Part shown: positions 7,986-15,804 of the stretch, in pieces
Numbering within the stretch: the first letter of the stretch is position 1
How the letters are laid out: each line of letters starts with the position of its first letter
Assembly: GCA_036274645.1 (NCBI GenBank)
Contig: DASUFH010000045.1
Location: 1 to 27,491 of the forward strand
Direction: 5' to 3'
Source: DASUFH01 sp036274645
GTDB taxonomy: Bacteria; Acidobacteriota; Terriglobia; 20CM-2-55-15
DNA length: 27,491 bases
Translations under genes and position numbers: made by a program
The notes under the pieces: model-generated
The model's database searches: none
Told to the model about the DNA's origin: nothing
Seen by the model: the letters and a program-made list of their open reading frames with translations, nothing else

Positions 7986-9170
7986 GTGGGATCTGAAAAC
8001 AAGGCCCAGAATCCACCATCCCGGCGCTACGACGTTGTCGTGGCCGGCGCCCGATGCGCCGGCGCCGCCACTGCGATGCTGCTTGCCCGGCGCGGCCTTC
8101 GCGTGCTGGTGGTCGACCGGGAGCGCTATGGCGCGGACACGCTGTCGACTCACGCCCTGATGCGGGGCGGGGTGCTGCAGCTTCATCGCTGGGGAGTTCT
8201 GGACGAAGTCAAAGCGGCGGGCACTCCCACCGTGCGGTCTACCGCGTTCCATTACGGCGACGAGATTCTGGAGATTCCAATCAAGCCCAAAGACGGTATC
8301 GATGGACTGTACGCCCCGCGGCGCAGGGTCATCGACCGGTTGCTGGTCGATGCCGTCCGCTCCGCTGGCGGTGAAGTCGTATATGAGACCCGGCTCGTGG
8401 ATCTGGCGCGTTCGGACAATCGCGTTCGTGGCGCCCGCCTGCGGTCCGCCAACGGTGAAGAGTTCAATGTCGGGGCGGAGATCGTGATCGGCGCCGACGG
8501 GGTTCATTCGACCGTTGCCGGTCTCGTCGGAGCGCAACCTTATAAGACCGGACGCCACGCCACGGGCGTGGTCTTCAGCTACTGGGCAGACACCAATATC
8601 ACCGGATATCACTGGTGTTACCGGCCGGGCCTGAGTGTGGGGGTGATTCCAACGAACGACGGGTTGGCCTGCGTGTTTGTTTCGGTGGCGCAGAGTCGTT
8701 TTCACGACGCGGTCGGCGCCGACATCGCCGAGGGATATCAACGGCTCCTGAAGAAATGCAACCCCCGGCTTGGCGACACCATTGAACGCGCCACGCAGGC
8801 GGAGAAGTACCGCGGATTCGGGGGCCAGGTCGGATTCTTCCGGCAGTCCTATGGGCCCGGCTGGGCCCTCGTTGGCGACGCCGGCTATTTCAAGGATCCA
8901 CTCACCGCGCACGGAATGACCGACGCTCTGATCGACGCTGAACTACTCGCCCATGCGGTCGCCCGGGGCAGCGAAAGCGCGCTCGCCGACTACCAGCGCG
9001 CCCGGGACGAGCGGGCCATGAGCCTGTTCGAAGTTACCGATGCGATTGCGTCCTTCGATTGGGATCTGGCTAGCGTGGCGCAGCTTCACCGCTCGCTGAG
9101 CGATGAAATGAAGAAGGAGACGGCCGCTGTGATGAACTGGAATCCAGATGGGCCGCAAGATGTCCGATAA
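7986..9170 (+). CDS. FAD-dependent oxidoreductase (FAD_binding_3 / geranylgeranyl-reductase-like)
   Basis: 394 aa if it starts at the GTG at 7986. GGAGG precedes it by only 2 nt, so the start is uncertain; a TTG at 7890 would add 32 residues that do not look conserved. The Rossmann FAD motif is the GARCAG type (residues 21-26, then 'LARRGLRVLVVDRERYG'), followed by 'DTLSTHALMRGGVLQL', typical of one large group of bacterial flavoproteins. The second FAD motif is 'GWALVGDAGYFKDPLTAHGM', about residues 295-320. The family includes aromatic hydroxylases and prenyl reductases; the substrate cannot be told. The 3' end overlaps the converging monooxygenase gene by 101 bp. Confidence 0.85.
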   Translation: MGSENKAQNPPSRRYDVVVAGARCAGAATAMLLARRGLRVLVVDRERYGADTLSTHALMRGGVLQLHRWGVLDEVKAAGTPTVRSTAFHYGDEILEIPIKPKDGIDGLYAPRRRVIDRLLVDAVRSAGGEVVYETRLVDLARSDNRVRGARLRSANGEEFNVGAEIVIGADGVHSTVAGLVGAQPYKTGRHATGVVFSYWADTNITGYHWCYRPGLSVGVIPTNDGLACVFVSVAQSRFHDAVGADIAEGYQRLLKKCNPRLGDTIERATQAEKYRGFGGQVGFFRQSYGPGWALVGDAGYFKDPLTAHGMTDALIDAELLAHAVARGSESALADYQRARDERAMSLFEVTDAIASFDWDLASVAQLHRSLSDEMKKETAAVMNWNPDGPQDVR

Positions 9171-10365
9171 GATCACGGGCATCATCCTCAGCCCTGCAGA
9201 TAAAACTCGATTTCCTTCGCCGGAGAAACGGTAACCCCATCACGTAGAGGCCCGGCGTGTCAACGACCCCGCCGTCGTGACGCAGTCGCCCTTTGTGGTC
9301 GAGCGCCGGCACGTGAAGCCAGCTGTAATCCGGGCGGAAACCGGTGGCCCAGAGGATCGACCGGATTTCACCGCTCTTCAAGTTCAGTTCGAGCTTCGTC
9401 TCCGGGGCGCGGGTGGGTTCGAACCGCTCCGGAGGTTCGGTCAGTTCATCGTGGTTGTTGGCCCGGGCCCATGCGTCAAATGTGTCCAGAAGACGATTCA
9501 TCTTGAGATCGGCCAGAGTGAAGAGGTTCCGCAGGCCTCCCGAAAAGAGCGCTCTGCCGTCGCGCACGGCGGACCAGCGTCCCACCAGCCGGACTCCAAT
9601 CTCGCCGAGGGCGTTCAGATCGAGAGTGGCGCCTTCAGGTTTCCCGACCAGTTGCGGCGACGGCAGTCCGCGCGCGCGATTGAGATCGTCAACCTGATCG
9701 TAGCGCTCGTCCCACACGCCGGAAGCGCCCATCCACCAGAGCACATCCCGTCCGCGATACTTTCTCGGAAGCCGCACGTGCTCTCCTACGGAAAGCGTCA
9801 CGGGCCGGCCGGACCGATGGATCTCTTCGGCCAGTTGCACGCCCGTGGCGGATGCGCCGACCACCAGAACGCCTCCTTCGGGCAACTGGTCTGGCCGGCG
9901 GTAGTCCATCGGCGTGAAGTTCGCGACCGTGTCGGGCACGCCTTCGCGGATTGCGGGGACACTGGGACGGTTACAGGCGCCACTGGCCAGCACCACCGAG
10001 CGGCAGCGAATCTCCCCGGTCGTCGACGTGACGTGGTAGCCATCTTCAGCGGAGCGAACCGACGTGACCGCCGTCGCGGTTCGCACCGGCGCCGCGGTCC
10101 GCCTGGCATAGTCCGAGACGAACGCGGCCACCTCGGCGCTGGTCATGAAGCCGTCCGGGTCCGCGCCTTCGTAACGTTGGCCGGGAAGTTGCGTCAGCCA
10201 GTTCGGCGTGAGGAGGCGCAGCGAGTCCCAGCGCTCGTGACGCCAGGAGTTGGCGACCTCGCCGCGCTCCAGGACGACGTGATCGATCGAACGCTCCGTC
10301 AGGAGCCGGCTTGCCGCAAGCCCGGCGTGGCCGGCGCCGATGACAACCGTGGTTACTCGTTCGAT
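9070..10365 (-). CDS. Flavin-containing monooxygenase-like NAD(P)/FAD oxidoreductase, apparent ATC start
   Basis: The first ATG in this frame is at 10146, but the frame is open and clearly coding upstream: it gives 'TTVVIGAGHAGLAASRLL', the FAD GxGxxG site, and 'SWRHERWDSLRLLTPNW', typical of this family. From the TGA upstream at about 10430 to residue 74 there is no ATG, GTG or TTG. An ATC at 10365-10363, 5 nt after GGAGG, sits where homologues usually begin. Read that way the protein is 431 aa, normal for the family. A second nucleotide site (VVGASATG, about residue 170) and 'ILWATGFRPDYSW' are present. It lies 22 nt after the OsmC gene, so translational coupling is possible. The last 33 residues overlap the converging gene. 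Either a non-canonical start or an ATG-to-ATC change. Confidence 0.82.
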   Translation of the reverse strand: MERVTTVVIGAGHAGLAASRLLTERSIDHVVLERGEVANSWRHERWDSLRLLTPNWLTQLPGQRYEGADPDGFMTSAEVAAFVSDYARRTAAPVRTATAVTSVRSAEDGYHVTSTTGEIRCRSVVLASGACNRPSVPAIREGVPDTVANFTPMDYRRPDQLPEGGVLVVGASATGVQLAEEIHRSGRPVTLSVGEHVRLPRKYRGRDVLWWMGASGVWDERYDQVDDLNRARGLPSPQLVGKPEGATLDLNALGEIGVRLVGRWSAVRDGRALFSGGLRNLFTLADLKMNRLLDTFDAWARANNHDELTEPPERFEPTRAPETKLELNLKSGEIRSILWATGFRPDYSWLHVPALDHKGRLRHDGGVVDTPGLYVMGLPFLRRRKSSFICRAEDDARDLIGHLAAHLDSSSSQRPSPSSFHRSASGEAAPR

Positions 10366-10387
10366 GACCGCCTCCAGTGTTTCCGGA

Positions 10388-10951
10388 TTAACGCGAGGTG
10401 TTGACCTCGACGGTGACGTTGGTGGGATTGGTCAGCACGTCATAGACGGCCGACCGCTTCTGCGATTGCGCCACCAGAGCTTCGATATCCTGTTTCGAGG
10501 CGTCGGCGTCGATGTTGAACGTCACCTTGATGTCGTCATAGCCGTTCCGAATGTCGCTGTCCATCCCGAGAATGCCCTGAATGTCCATGGCGCCCTCGAG
10601 ATTGGCTTCGACCGACCGCAACTGGATCCCCCGATTCTGCGCAACCGCCGCGATACCGGCCGTCAGACAACTCGCCAGGCCGACGAGGACAAATTCGATC
10701 GGCGTTACTCCCAGATCCTCGGACGCGAAAATCTCCGGATGATCGGCGTCAAAGCAGAACTCGGCTTTGTGCTGTTGCTCCTGCCCGAGACCGTGAAACC
10801 CACGGATCGATGTCTGACTATGAGTGCCGTACTTCCATTTGCATGACGCCCGCCACTTGAATTTGGTGGCCTCCGGCGCGCCCGTGAGCGCTTTTCGCGC
10901 TTCCAGTAACGCGGCCACGTTGACGCCGTTGTTCACGCTGATTTGAGCCAT
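10388..10951 (-). CDS. OsmC family protein (thiol peroxidase/organic hydroperoxide resistance fold)
   Basis: 187 aa. The start is fixed by GGAGG 7 nt upstream of the ATG. The core 'LGVTPIEFVLVGLASCLTAGIAAVA' holds the conserved helix and its redox Cys95. Other cysteines are Cys37 and Cys66; Cys66, in 'AEFCFDADHPEIF', could be the peroxidatic partner, but the spacing differs from classical OsmC, so it may belong to an OsmC-like subgroup with another thiol role. No signal peptide; cytoplasmic. It is the first gene of a two-gene set with the flavin monooxygenase-like gene. OsmC proteins reduce organic peroxides using dihydrolipoyl-type donors; that role here is inferred from family. Confidence 0.9.
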   Translation of the reverse strand: MAQISVNNGVNVAALLEARKALTGAPEATKFKWRASCKWKYGTHSQTSIRGFHGLGQEQQHKAEFCFDADHPEIFASEDLGVTPIEFVLVGLASCLTAGIAAVAQNRGIQLRSVEANLEGAMDIQGILGMDSDIRNGYDDIKVTFNIDADASKQDIEALVAQSQKRSAVYDVLTNPTNVTVEVNTSR

Positions 10952-11093
10952 GGTTTTACCTCCACGGGATTTGGTGATTTAAAAACAAAAGCCGAGACGA
11001 GGGTGACAGGATAGCGTCAAACGCCGGAAGCGTGAAGCACTATATGGACTCCTGGCGGGGCTTAACGGCTCTTCGACGGTATACCATGCGTAT
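10952..11093. promoter_or_regulatory. Divergent promoter region between osmC-like and FGE-fold genes
   Basis: 142 nt separating two divergent genes, so promoters for both must lie here. An A/T-rich stretch is next to the OsmC start (10978-10990). A TATACC at 11080-11085 lies just upstream of the FGE-fold ATG, which has no Shine-Dalgarno, so leaderless transcription is possible there. No matching -35 was identified. Confidence 0.4.
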
Positions 11094-11822
11094 ATGACCC
11101 CGTTTCCCAACTCGTTGGCCGAACGGCCTGCGCCACTGATGGCGTTCATTCCCGCCGGCTGGTTCTGGATGGGGTCCGAGGGACATTACTCCTGGGAAAG
11201 TCCCCGGCGCCGTTTGTATATCGACGCTTTCGAGGTTGCGCGAACCTCGGTAAGCCGCAGGGAATATCAACGTTTCCTTGAAAGCGCCGGGCACGAGGAG
11301 CCCCGCGGCTGGAACGATCCGGCATTTTCGAATCCCGAACAGCCGGTCGTTGGCGTGAGCTGGCGGGATGCGGTCGCCTACTGCGACTGGCTCTCGGCCG
11401 GCGCCGGCGATCGCTACAGACTGCCGACTGAAGCGGAATGGGAGAAAGCCTGCCGGGGTGGAATCGACGATGCGGACTACGCGTGGGGTAACGATCCGCC
11501 GGACACCGTAACGTACTTTCAGGGCGCCTGGCCCGCGCCCCGGCCCGTGGGGGAAGGCCCCCGGAACGGCTTCGGCCTGTATCACATGGGCGACAACGTC
11601 CACGAGTGGTGCGCGGACTGGTTCGGCGCGGACTACTACGCCGCCTCTCCCGAGAGAAATCCCGCCGGACCCGAAACCGGCGCCCGGCGCGTCTCCCGTG
11701 GAGGCTCGTGGCGGCATCACGTGAAAGCATCCCGGTGCGCGCATCGCTCGAGCCTTTGCCCGGATTTCCGTTATACCGACTACGGATTCAGACTGGCCCG
11801 GACTGTTGCCGCCGGGGCGTGA
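11094..11822 (+). CDS. FGE-sulfatase (SUMF1) fold protein without the formylglycine-generating cysteine pair
   Basis: 242 aa, one FGE-sulfatase domain over nearly the whole length: 'MAFIPAGWFWMGS' at the start, 'PVVGVSWRDAVAYCDWLS', 'YRLPTEAEWEKACRGG', 'HMGDNVHEWCADWF', 'RVSRGGSW' (R202-W206) and 'YTDYGFRLAR' at the end. True aerobic FGEs place two copper-binding cysteines (Cys-x4-Cys) just after RGGS[YW]. Here that loop is shorter (RHHVKAS) and has none; the nearby Cys215 and Cys222 align with other positions. So it should not convert sulfatase cysteines to formylglycine. No sulfatase gene is in the window. The related fold serves in EgtB-type and other oxidoreductases and in binding proteins; function unknown. 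No ribosome site is visible before the ATG. Confidence 0.85.
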   Translation: MTPFPNSLAERPAPLMAFIPAGWFWMGSEGHYSWESPRRRLYIDAFEVARTSVSRREYQRFLESAGHEEPRGWNDPAFSNPEQPVVGVSWRDAVAYCDWLSAGAGDRYRLPTEAEWEKACRGGIDDADYAWGNDPPDTVTYFQGAWPAPRPVGEGPRNGFGLYHMGDNVHEWCADWFGADYYAASPERNPAGPETGARRVSRGGSWRHHVKASRCAHRSSLCPDFRYTDYGFRLARTVAAGA

Positions 11823-11853
11823 AACGTTCGCAGCGCTAAGCGTCCCGAACAGA

Positions 11854-11889
11854 TTGACATCTGATGCGCATTTCGATTACATCAGATGC
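11854..11889 (+). promoter_or_regulatory. Promoter and palindromic operator of the vapBC-type operon
   Basis: A perfect -35 hexamer TTGACA at 11854-11859 is followed at 17-18 bp by a weak -10 (TTACAT/TACATC, 11877-11883). The antitoxin ATG at 11890 has no Shine-Dalgarno and sits where transcription should begin, so the mRNA may be leaderless. An 8-bp perfect inverted repeat, ATCTGATG (11859-11866) and CATCAGAT (11880-11887), spans the spacer and -10. A central ATGCGCAT palindrome lies at 11864-11871. This fits repression by the encoded ribbon-helix-helix antitoxin, usual for VapBC operons. Confidence 0.65.
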
Positions 11890-12132
11890 ATGAGAACCAC
11901 TCTCGACCTCGACAAACCCGTCCTGGAAGGCCTGAGGGCGCTGCAGCGAAAAGAAAAGCGTTCGATGAGCCGGATCGCCTCGGAACTTCTTGCGGATGCG
12001 CTGAACGCCAGGCGTAAGGCCGGACAAACGCGGAGCGTCTCATTGCCCTGGAATTCTTCGGCGATGGGGGCCCGCGTTGATCTCCTGGACAAGGAATCGG
12101 TGTACAGGATTCTCGACGAACGGCCGAAATGA
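11890..12132 (+). CDS. vapB: VapB-type ribbon-helix-helix antitoxin
   Basis: 80 aa from the ATG at 11890. A GTG start at 11806 would overlap the upstream gene and add a non-conserved tail. Residues 1-45 ('MRTTLDLDKPVLEGLRALQR', then 'SMSRIASELLADAL') are a ribbon-helix-helix DNA-binding domain: one strand and two helices, acting as a dimer on the operator upstream. The C-terminal part ('ARVDLLDKESVYRILDER') matches the toxin-neutralising tail of VapB proteins. The stop overlaps the toxin start by 4 nt (ATGA). The family call is firm; that the pair is active is inferred. Confidence 0.88.
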   Translation: MRTTLDLDKPVLEGLRALQRKEKRSMSRIASELLADALNARRKAGQTRSVSLPWNSSAMGARVDLLDKESVYRILDERPK

Positions 12133-12566
12133 GCTACTCCCTTGACGTCAATCTGCTGCTATACGCCTCCGATAGTGAATCTCCGCAGCATGCCAGAGCC
12201 AGAGCGTTCCTGATGGAGCGCCCCGCTGACCCGGATCTGTTTTGCGTCTCCTGGCTGACTTTGATGGCCTACCAGCGGATGGCGACACATCCGGGCATTT
12301 TCGCCTCGCCGCTCTCCCCTCCGAAAGCGTGGGCGAACATTCAGGCATTGCTCTCCCTGCCGCGCGTTCACGTGATCGGAGAAGAGTCTTCATTTGCGTT
12401 GGACTACACCGCCGCCACGAGAGCTTTCTCGGTTCGTGGGAATCTTGTTCCCGACGCGCACCTGGCGGTCATCCTTCGCGAACACGGGGTGAAAAGGCTC
12501 TACACCACGGATGTGGACTTTCGGAAGTTCGATTTCCTGGAGGTCGTCAATCCGTTGATGAACTGA
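12129..12566 (+). CDS. vapC: VapC-type PIN-domain ribonuclease toxin
   Basis: 145 aa, the usual size. PIN-domain acidic residues are visible: Asp6 in 'SLDVNLLLYA', Asp109 in 'NLVPDAHLAVIL', and Asp128/Asp130 in 'LYTTDVDFRKF'. The usual second acid is missing at 'SWLTLMAYQRMATHPGIF', but this is normal for the VapC subfamily that carries 'FLR.STNPRVF' there. VapC toxins are Mg-dependent endoribonucleases, often cutting tRNA or rRNA, and are held inactive by VapB. Translation is coupled to the antitoxin by the ATGA overlap. No inactivating change seen. Confidence 0.9.
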   Translation: MSYSLDVNLLLYASDSESPQHARARAFLMERPADPDLFCVSWLTLMAYQRMATHPGIFASPLSPPKAWANIQALLSLPRVHVIGEESSFALDYTAATRAFSVRGNLVPDAHLAVILREHGVKRLYTTDVDFRKFDFLEVVNPLMN

Positions 12567-12622
12567 TATGGACACTTCAGAAGACTGGCAGGCCGATTGC
12601 TTCGTAAGTCAGGGAGGAACTT

Positions 12623-13111
12623 ATGAAGAGCATCGTTTCAGTCATTGCGGCTGGATTCCTGCTGTTTTCCGGCGCCTGGATCGGAGCGACAGATGGACCA
12701 CACGCGCACGTCCTTACCAACTCCAGGGAAGCAAAATGGGGACCCGCGCCGCCCATGCTGCCCGCCGGCGCGCAGATTGCTGTCCTTTCCGGCGATCCCA
12801 CAAAACCCGGGGCATACAGCGTCCGGTTGAAGTTTCCCGCGAACTATGCGATTCCCGCCCACTCCCATCCGGCGGACGAGAATGTCGTGGTCGTGACCGG
12901 TACTCTCACCTTTGGCATGGGCGACAAACTGAACAGGAAGGCCGTGGGCAACAAGACCCTGTCGGCCGGCGGGTACGCCCTGATGCCGGCCACCATGAAT
13001 CACTATGCGTACACCACGACCGAGCCAACGACGATCGTCCTTTACGGTCAGGGGCCGATCGAGTTCAACTACGTCAATCCGGCCGATGACCCGCGTTTGA
13101 TGAAGAAGTGA
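12623..13111 (+). CDS. Exported single-domain cupin protein
   Basis: 162 aa, start supported by GGGAGG about 7 nt upstream. An N-terminal signal peptide (about 1-22, 'SVIAAGFLLFSGAWIGA') is followed by a cupin barrel with the metal motif 'IPAHSHPADENVVVVTGTLTFGMG' (two His and a Glu) and a second-half His in 'LMPATMNHYAYTTTEPTTI'. So a metal-binding, periplasmic cupin of unknown substrate; members of this type ('cupin domain' with G-D-K-L-x in motif 1) are common in soil bacteria next to unrelated genes. It starts 56 nt after the toxin gene but need not be part of that operon. Confidence 0.85.
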   Translation: MKSIVSVIAAGFLLFSGAWIGATDGPHAHVLTNSREAKWGPAPPMLPAGAQIAVLSGDPTKPGAYSVRLKFPANYAIPAHSHPADENVVVVTGTLTFGMGDKLNRKAVGNKTLSAGGYALMPATMNHYAYTTTEPTTIVLYGQGPIEFNYVNPADDPRLMKK

Positions 13112-13113
13112 AA

Positions 13114-13144
13114 GGTCCGACCCCGCGAATCCGGGTCCCGGACC
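13114..13144 (+). terminator. Weak hairpin after the cupin gene
   Basis: GGTCCGACCC (13114-13123) pairs with GGGT-cc-CGGACC (13133-13144), leaving a two-base bulge, 2 nt after the cupin stop. There is no T-tract, so it would act as an mRNA 3'-end stabiliser or a rho-assisted terminator rather than a classic intrinsic one. Confidence 0.3.
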
Positions 13145-13243
13145 ATTCCGGCATCGACAAACCGATATCTGACATTCGACAGCCGAGGGCTGCGTGAGAA
13201 CCTGTGGATGGCGCCGGAACGAATAGGGAATACGAGTCCAGCG

Positions 13244-13279
13244 AAAAAAAGGCCCTCTCCCGGCGGAGCCGGGAGAGGG
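13244..13279 (-). terminator. Strong intrinsic terminator of the VWA/TPR/M1 gene set
   Basis: A perfect 12-bp stem (CCCTCTCCCGGC 13253-13264 with GCCGGGAGAGGG 13268-13279, loop GGA) is followed, reading the minus strand, by seven T (plus-strand A at 13244-13250). It lies 42 nt past the stop of the von Willebrand gene. The hairpin also stands between two converging genes. Confidence 0.88.
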
Positions 13280-13321
13280 GGTGGAAGGGCTGCAGGACAT
13301 CAGCCCGAAAAGGAACCTCGC

Positions 13322-14827
13322 TCAGTCGAGAGGCCGGGAGTTGTTGAAACTGCGTAACGTGGCGAGGAAGCTTTCCGCAATCTGCAGTTGCGCGCGAATG
13401 TCGGCGTCCTCAACCAGGGGATATCGGTCCAGCGCTTCGGAGACCGCCGCGCTCACGATGCTTTCCGCCGTCCGGAGATCGTTGCGGCGCCAGTTCTGCT
13501 GCATGTCGCTCATGGCCTGCGCGATGCCCGCGATGGTGTAGTTCTTGCGGACTTCCTTGTCTTCGAGGAAGTCGTTGTTACGTCCGTTCGCCGGCGCCAG
13601 TTCGATGCGCTGAACCTCTTCCACGACACGCTGTCGGCCGATATCGAAATAGGTCAGACGCACAGTGACCGGCCCCGAGCCCCCGGGCGAATACTCCAGC
13701 AGGACGACTTCCGTCATCCCGTTATTGAAGTTGTCCATGTCCAGCGCGATGCGGCCGGCGGAGACGCGCGGCGCATAGCCGTAAACCCGGTTGAGATTGA
13801 GCGTCGAATCGAAAGTCACTTCGATGCGCACATCGCGCGCCACCTGTGAGAGCAGGATCTGCGCTTCATAGGCAAAGCTTTTGGCGACGTCGCGGGAGTC
13901 TGCGAGGAAGTAATAGAGGCCATGGCCGCGTTTGGCGATCGCGCGCAGCAGGTTGTCGTCGATGTCCTGGCCGACGCCGATGGTCGACAGGTCGATGCCC
14001 CGCTCGGTAAACGAACCGGAATTGTCCGCAATGCGCGAGGGATCGGTGACTCCGATGTTGGCGATGCCATCCGTCAGAAGGATTACCCGGTTGGTGTAGC
14101 CATCGCGGTAATTCCTGGAAACCTCCTGATAACCCAGCGCGAGTCCGTCGCTGATGTTGGTGCTGCCGTTGGGCCGGATGTTTTCGATGACCCGCCGGTG
14201 CTCCACGGCGTTGCCGATCTTCGTGGCCGGCAGCAGAACGTCAGCGGTGGTGTCGAACGCAATGATCGAAACGATATCGTGCGGCCGGAGATTGCTGATG
14301 AGGGTCTGCAGGGCGGCTTTGACGAGCGTCATCTTGTCGGCGGCGGCCATCGATCCGCTCCGGTCGATGACGAGCGCAAGATTGGCCGGAAGCAGGTCCG
14401 TCGTGCCGTTGAACTCGGTGGTGGCCAGTCCGATCTCGAGCACGGCCGGCTGACGCGTGGACGCGGTGGGACTGCCCCAGCGGGCGTCGAGCGCAATGCT
14501 TTGACCGGGCTTCGGAAGCGGAATGTTGTGGTGGTGAAAGTTGACGATCTCGTCGACCGCGATCTCGTGCGGCGCCGCCGGCGCTGCGCCCCGCATGCCG
14601 CGGCCCCTGGGCCCCATCGCGGAGGCTGCGCCCCGCTCCGCGTCCGCCCGCGCCCGCGTTGCGGAACTGGTCGCGCCAGCGGCAGCCCCTCCGCCGCCAC
14701 CCCGTCCCCCGGCCCCTCCTCGGCCTCCTCCGAACGCAGCCTGCGCGCCGGCCCGCACGGGCCAGGCCAGCCCGATGGCGGCGATACCGATCAATAGGAC
14801 TCCCACAACTGTTCGACGCTGACGCAT
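13322..14827 (-). CDS. Exported von Willebrand factor type A domain protein
   Basis: 501 aa from the ATG at 14827, preferred over one 6 codons upstream because GGGGAGG lies 9 nt before it. A signal peptide (about 1-28, ending 'RAGAQA') leads into a Gly/Ala/Arg-rich low-complexity linker (30-85). Then 'VDEIVNFHHHNIPLPKPG', typical of the YfbK-like VWA proteins. The VWA domain (about 148-330) has a complete MIDAS: D155-x-S-x-S ('VIDRSGSM'), 'NGSTNISDG' and 'LLTDGIANIG'. The C-terminal 150 residues are a DUF3520-type region, the usual partner of this VWA type. Such proteins bind partners through a divalent metal; the partner is unknown. Last gene before the terminator. Confidence 0.88.
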   Translation of the reverse strand: MRQRRTVVGVLLIGIAAIGLAWPVRAGAQAAFGGGRGGAGGRGGGGGAAAGATSSATRARADAERGAASAMGPRGRGMRGAAPAAPHEIAVDEIVNFHHHNIPLPKPGQSIALDARWGSPTASTRQPAVLEIGLATTEFNGTTDLLPANLALVIDRSGSMAAADKMTLVKAALQTLISNLRPHDIVSIIAFDTTADVLLPATKIGNAVEHRRVIENIRPNGSTNISDGLALGYQEVSRNYRDGYTNRVILLTDGIANIGVTDPSRIADNSGSFTERGIDLSTIGVGQDIDDNLLRAIAKRGHGLYYFLADSRDVAKSFAYEAQILLSQVARDVRIEVTFDSTLNLNRVYGYAPRVSAGRIALDMDNFNNGMTEVVLLEYSPGGSGPVTVRLTYFDIGRQRVVEEVQRIELAPANGRNNDFLEDKEVRKNYTIAGIAQAMSDMQQNWRRNDLRTAESIVSAAVSEALDRYPLVEDADIRAQLQIAESFLATLRSFNNSRPLD

Positions 14828-14922
14828 GAGACGATTCCTCCCCATAGCTACCCTTATGTCTGCTATAGCGGAATCCAGGGGCGAATCGGTTCACAACTTG
14901 CCGTTGTTTTCAGGGCGGGATC

Positions 14923-15738
14923 CTATGGTCTGGGCGTGTCCGGCGGGACGGCTATGGTTGTACTTGAAATGGGCTCCGCCTTTCCTTCCAGAATGCGAAT
15001 CACCAGGGTTCGGACGCTGTCGTATGACGGTTCCGGAAAATACATGCCATAGGTCGCGTGTCCCCAGTCGTAGTACCCGTCGAGATGGAACAGCCGCTCG
15101 TCCGGCTTCGGTTTTGGCTCGGCCTGCTGGCGCCATACGGCGTTCGTCAATTCATACGATCCCAGTGAAATACGAAACTCCTCTCGGTTCCCCTTCTCGT
15201 CAAGAACGCTGAACACATAGCGCAGCGCGCGCTCGCCCTTTAATTCGAAGAGTTCGAACGCCATCACCTTCCTGCCGTTCACCTCAAACTGCTCCCGGCA
15301 ATACTCCATGCGATCCTTCAGATCCGGATCCCTGCCGGAGTTCCGGAGTTCGAACAATTCGGCCCTTTCCAGGTCCCGTTCCTTCAACTTCCCGAGGGCT
15401 TGATACGTCTGGATGAGCTTGGAGCGCAACATGCCGTCGGTCGGGTCTATCGCCTTGGCCTTTTGCCAGAGTTCCAGAGCGGCGGTGTAGTCCTTGATGA
15501 GAAACGCCGCCAGTCCGGCGTTGTAGAGCGGGTCGGGGGCATCCGGATCGAGCGCGATAACCTTCCGAAACTCCTTCAGCGCTTCCTCGTATTTCCCCTG
15601 GTCCATCAGGTCTGCGCCGTGGTCGAAGGCGCGCTCGGCGTCGGCCTGTTGCTGCGCTTGCGGGCTCTGTCCCGGAGTGTGGGGCGCCCACGAGAGAATA
15701 GTGACGATTACGGCGGATAAGACGGTCTTCCTTGGCAT
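14923..15738 (-). CDS. Exported TPR-repeat protein
   Basis: 271 aa with GGGGGG 3 nt before the ATG. A signal peptide (about 1-23) is followed by about three tetratricopeptide repeats (residues 32-135; 'GADLMDQGKYEEALKEFRKV', 'NAGLAAFLIKDYTAALELW'). The C-terminal 135 residues (about 137-271) fit no family I recognise: 'MEYCREQFEVNGRKVMAFE' followed by a beta-rich stretch with 'FHLDGYYDWGHATYGMYF'. It lies between the M1 peptidase (66 nt upstream) and the VWA gene (95 nt downstream), on the same strand. Likely a periplasmic scaffold; the function is not known. Confidence 0.82.
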   Translation of the reverse strand: MPRKTVLSAVIVTILSWAPHTPGQSPQAQQQADAERAFDHGADLMDQGKYEEALKEFRKVIALDPDAPDPLYNAGLAAFLIKDYTAALELWQKAKAIDPTDGMLRSKLIQTYQALGKLKERDLERAELFELRNSGRDPDLKDRMEYCREQFEVNGRKVMAFELFELKGERALRYVFSVLDEKGNREEFRISLGSYELTNAVWRQQAEPKPKPDERLFHLDGYYDWGHATYGMYFPEPSYDSVRTLVIRILEGKAEPISSTTIAVPPDTPRP

Positions 15739-15804
15739 CGGCCCCCCTTTGGGTCCGTTAGACGCCAGGCGGGGGGTAAAAAGTTCCCGTCGTTGCGTCT
15801 CCCG

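Noticed and set aside
13253..13279. Mobile palindrome between cupin and VWA genes
   Set aside because: A run of seven T on the minus strand directly after the stem, and its position just past the VWA stop, fit a normal intrinsic terminator.
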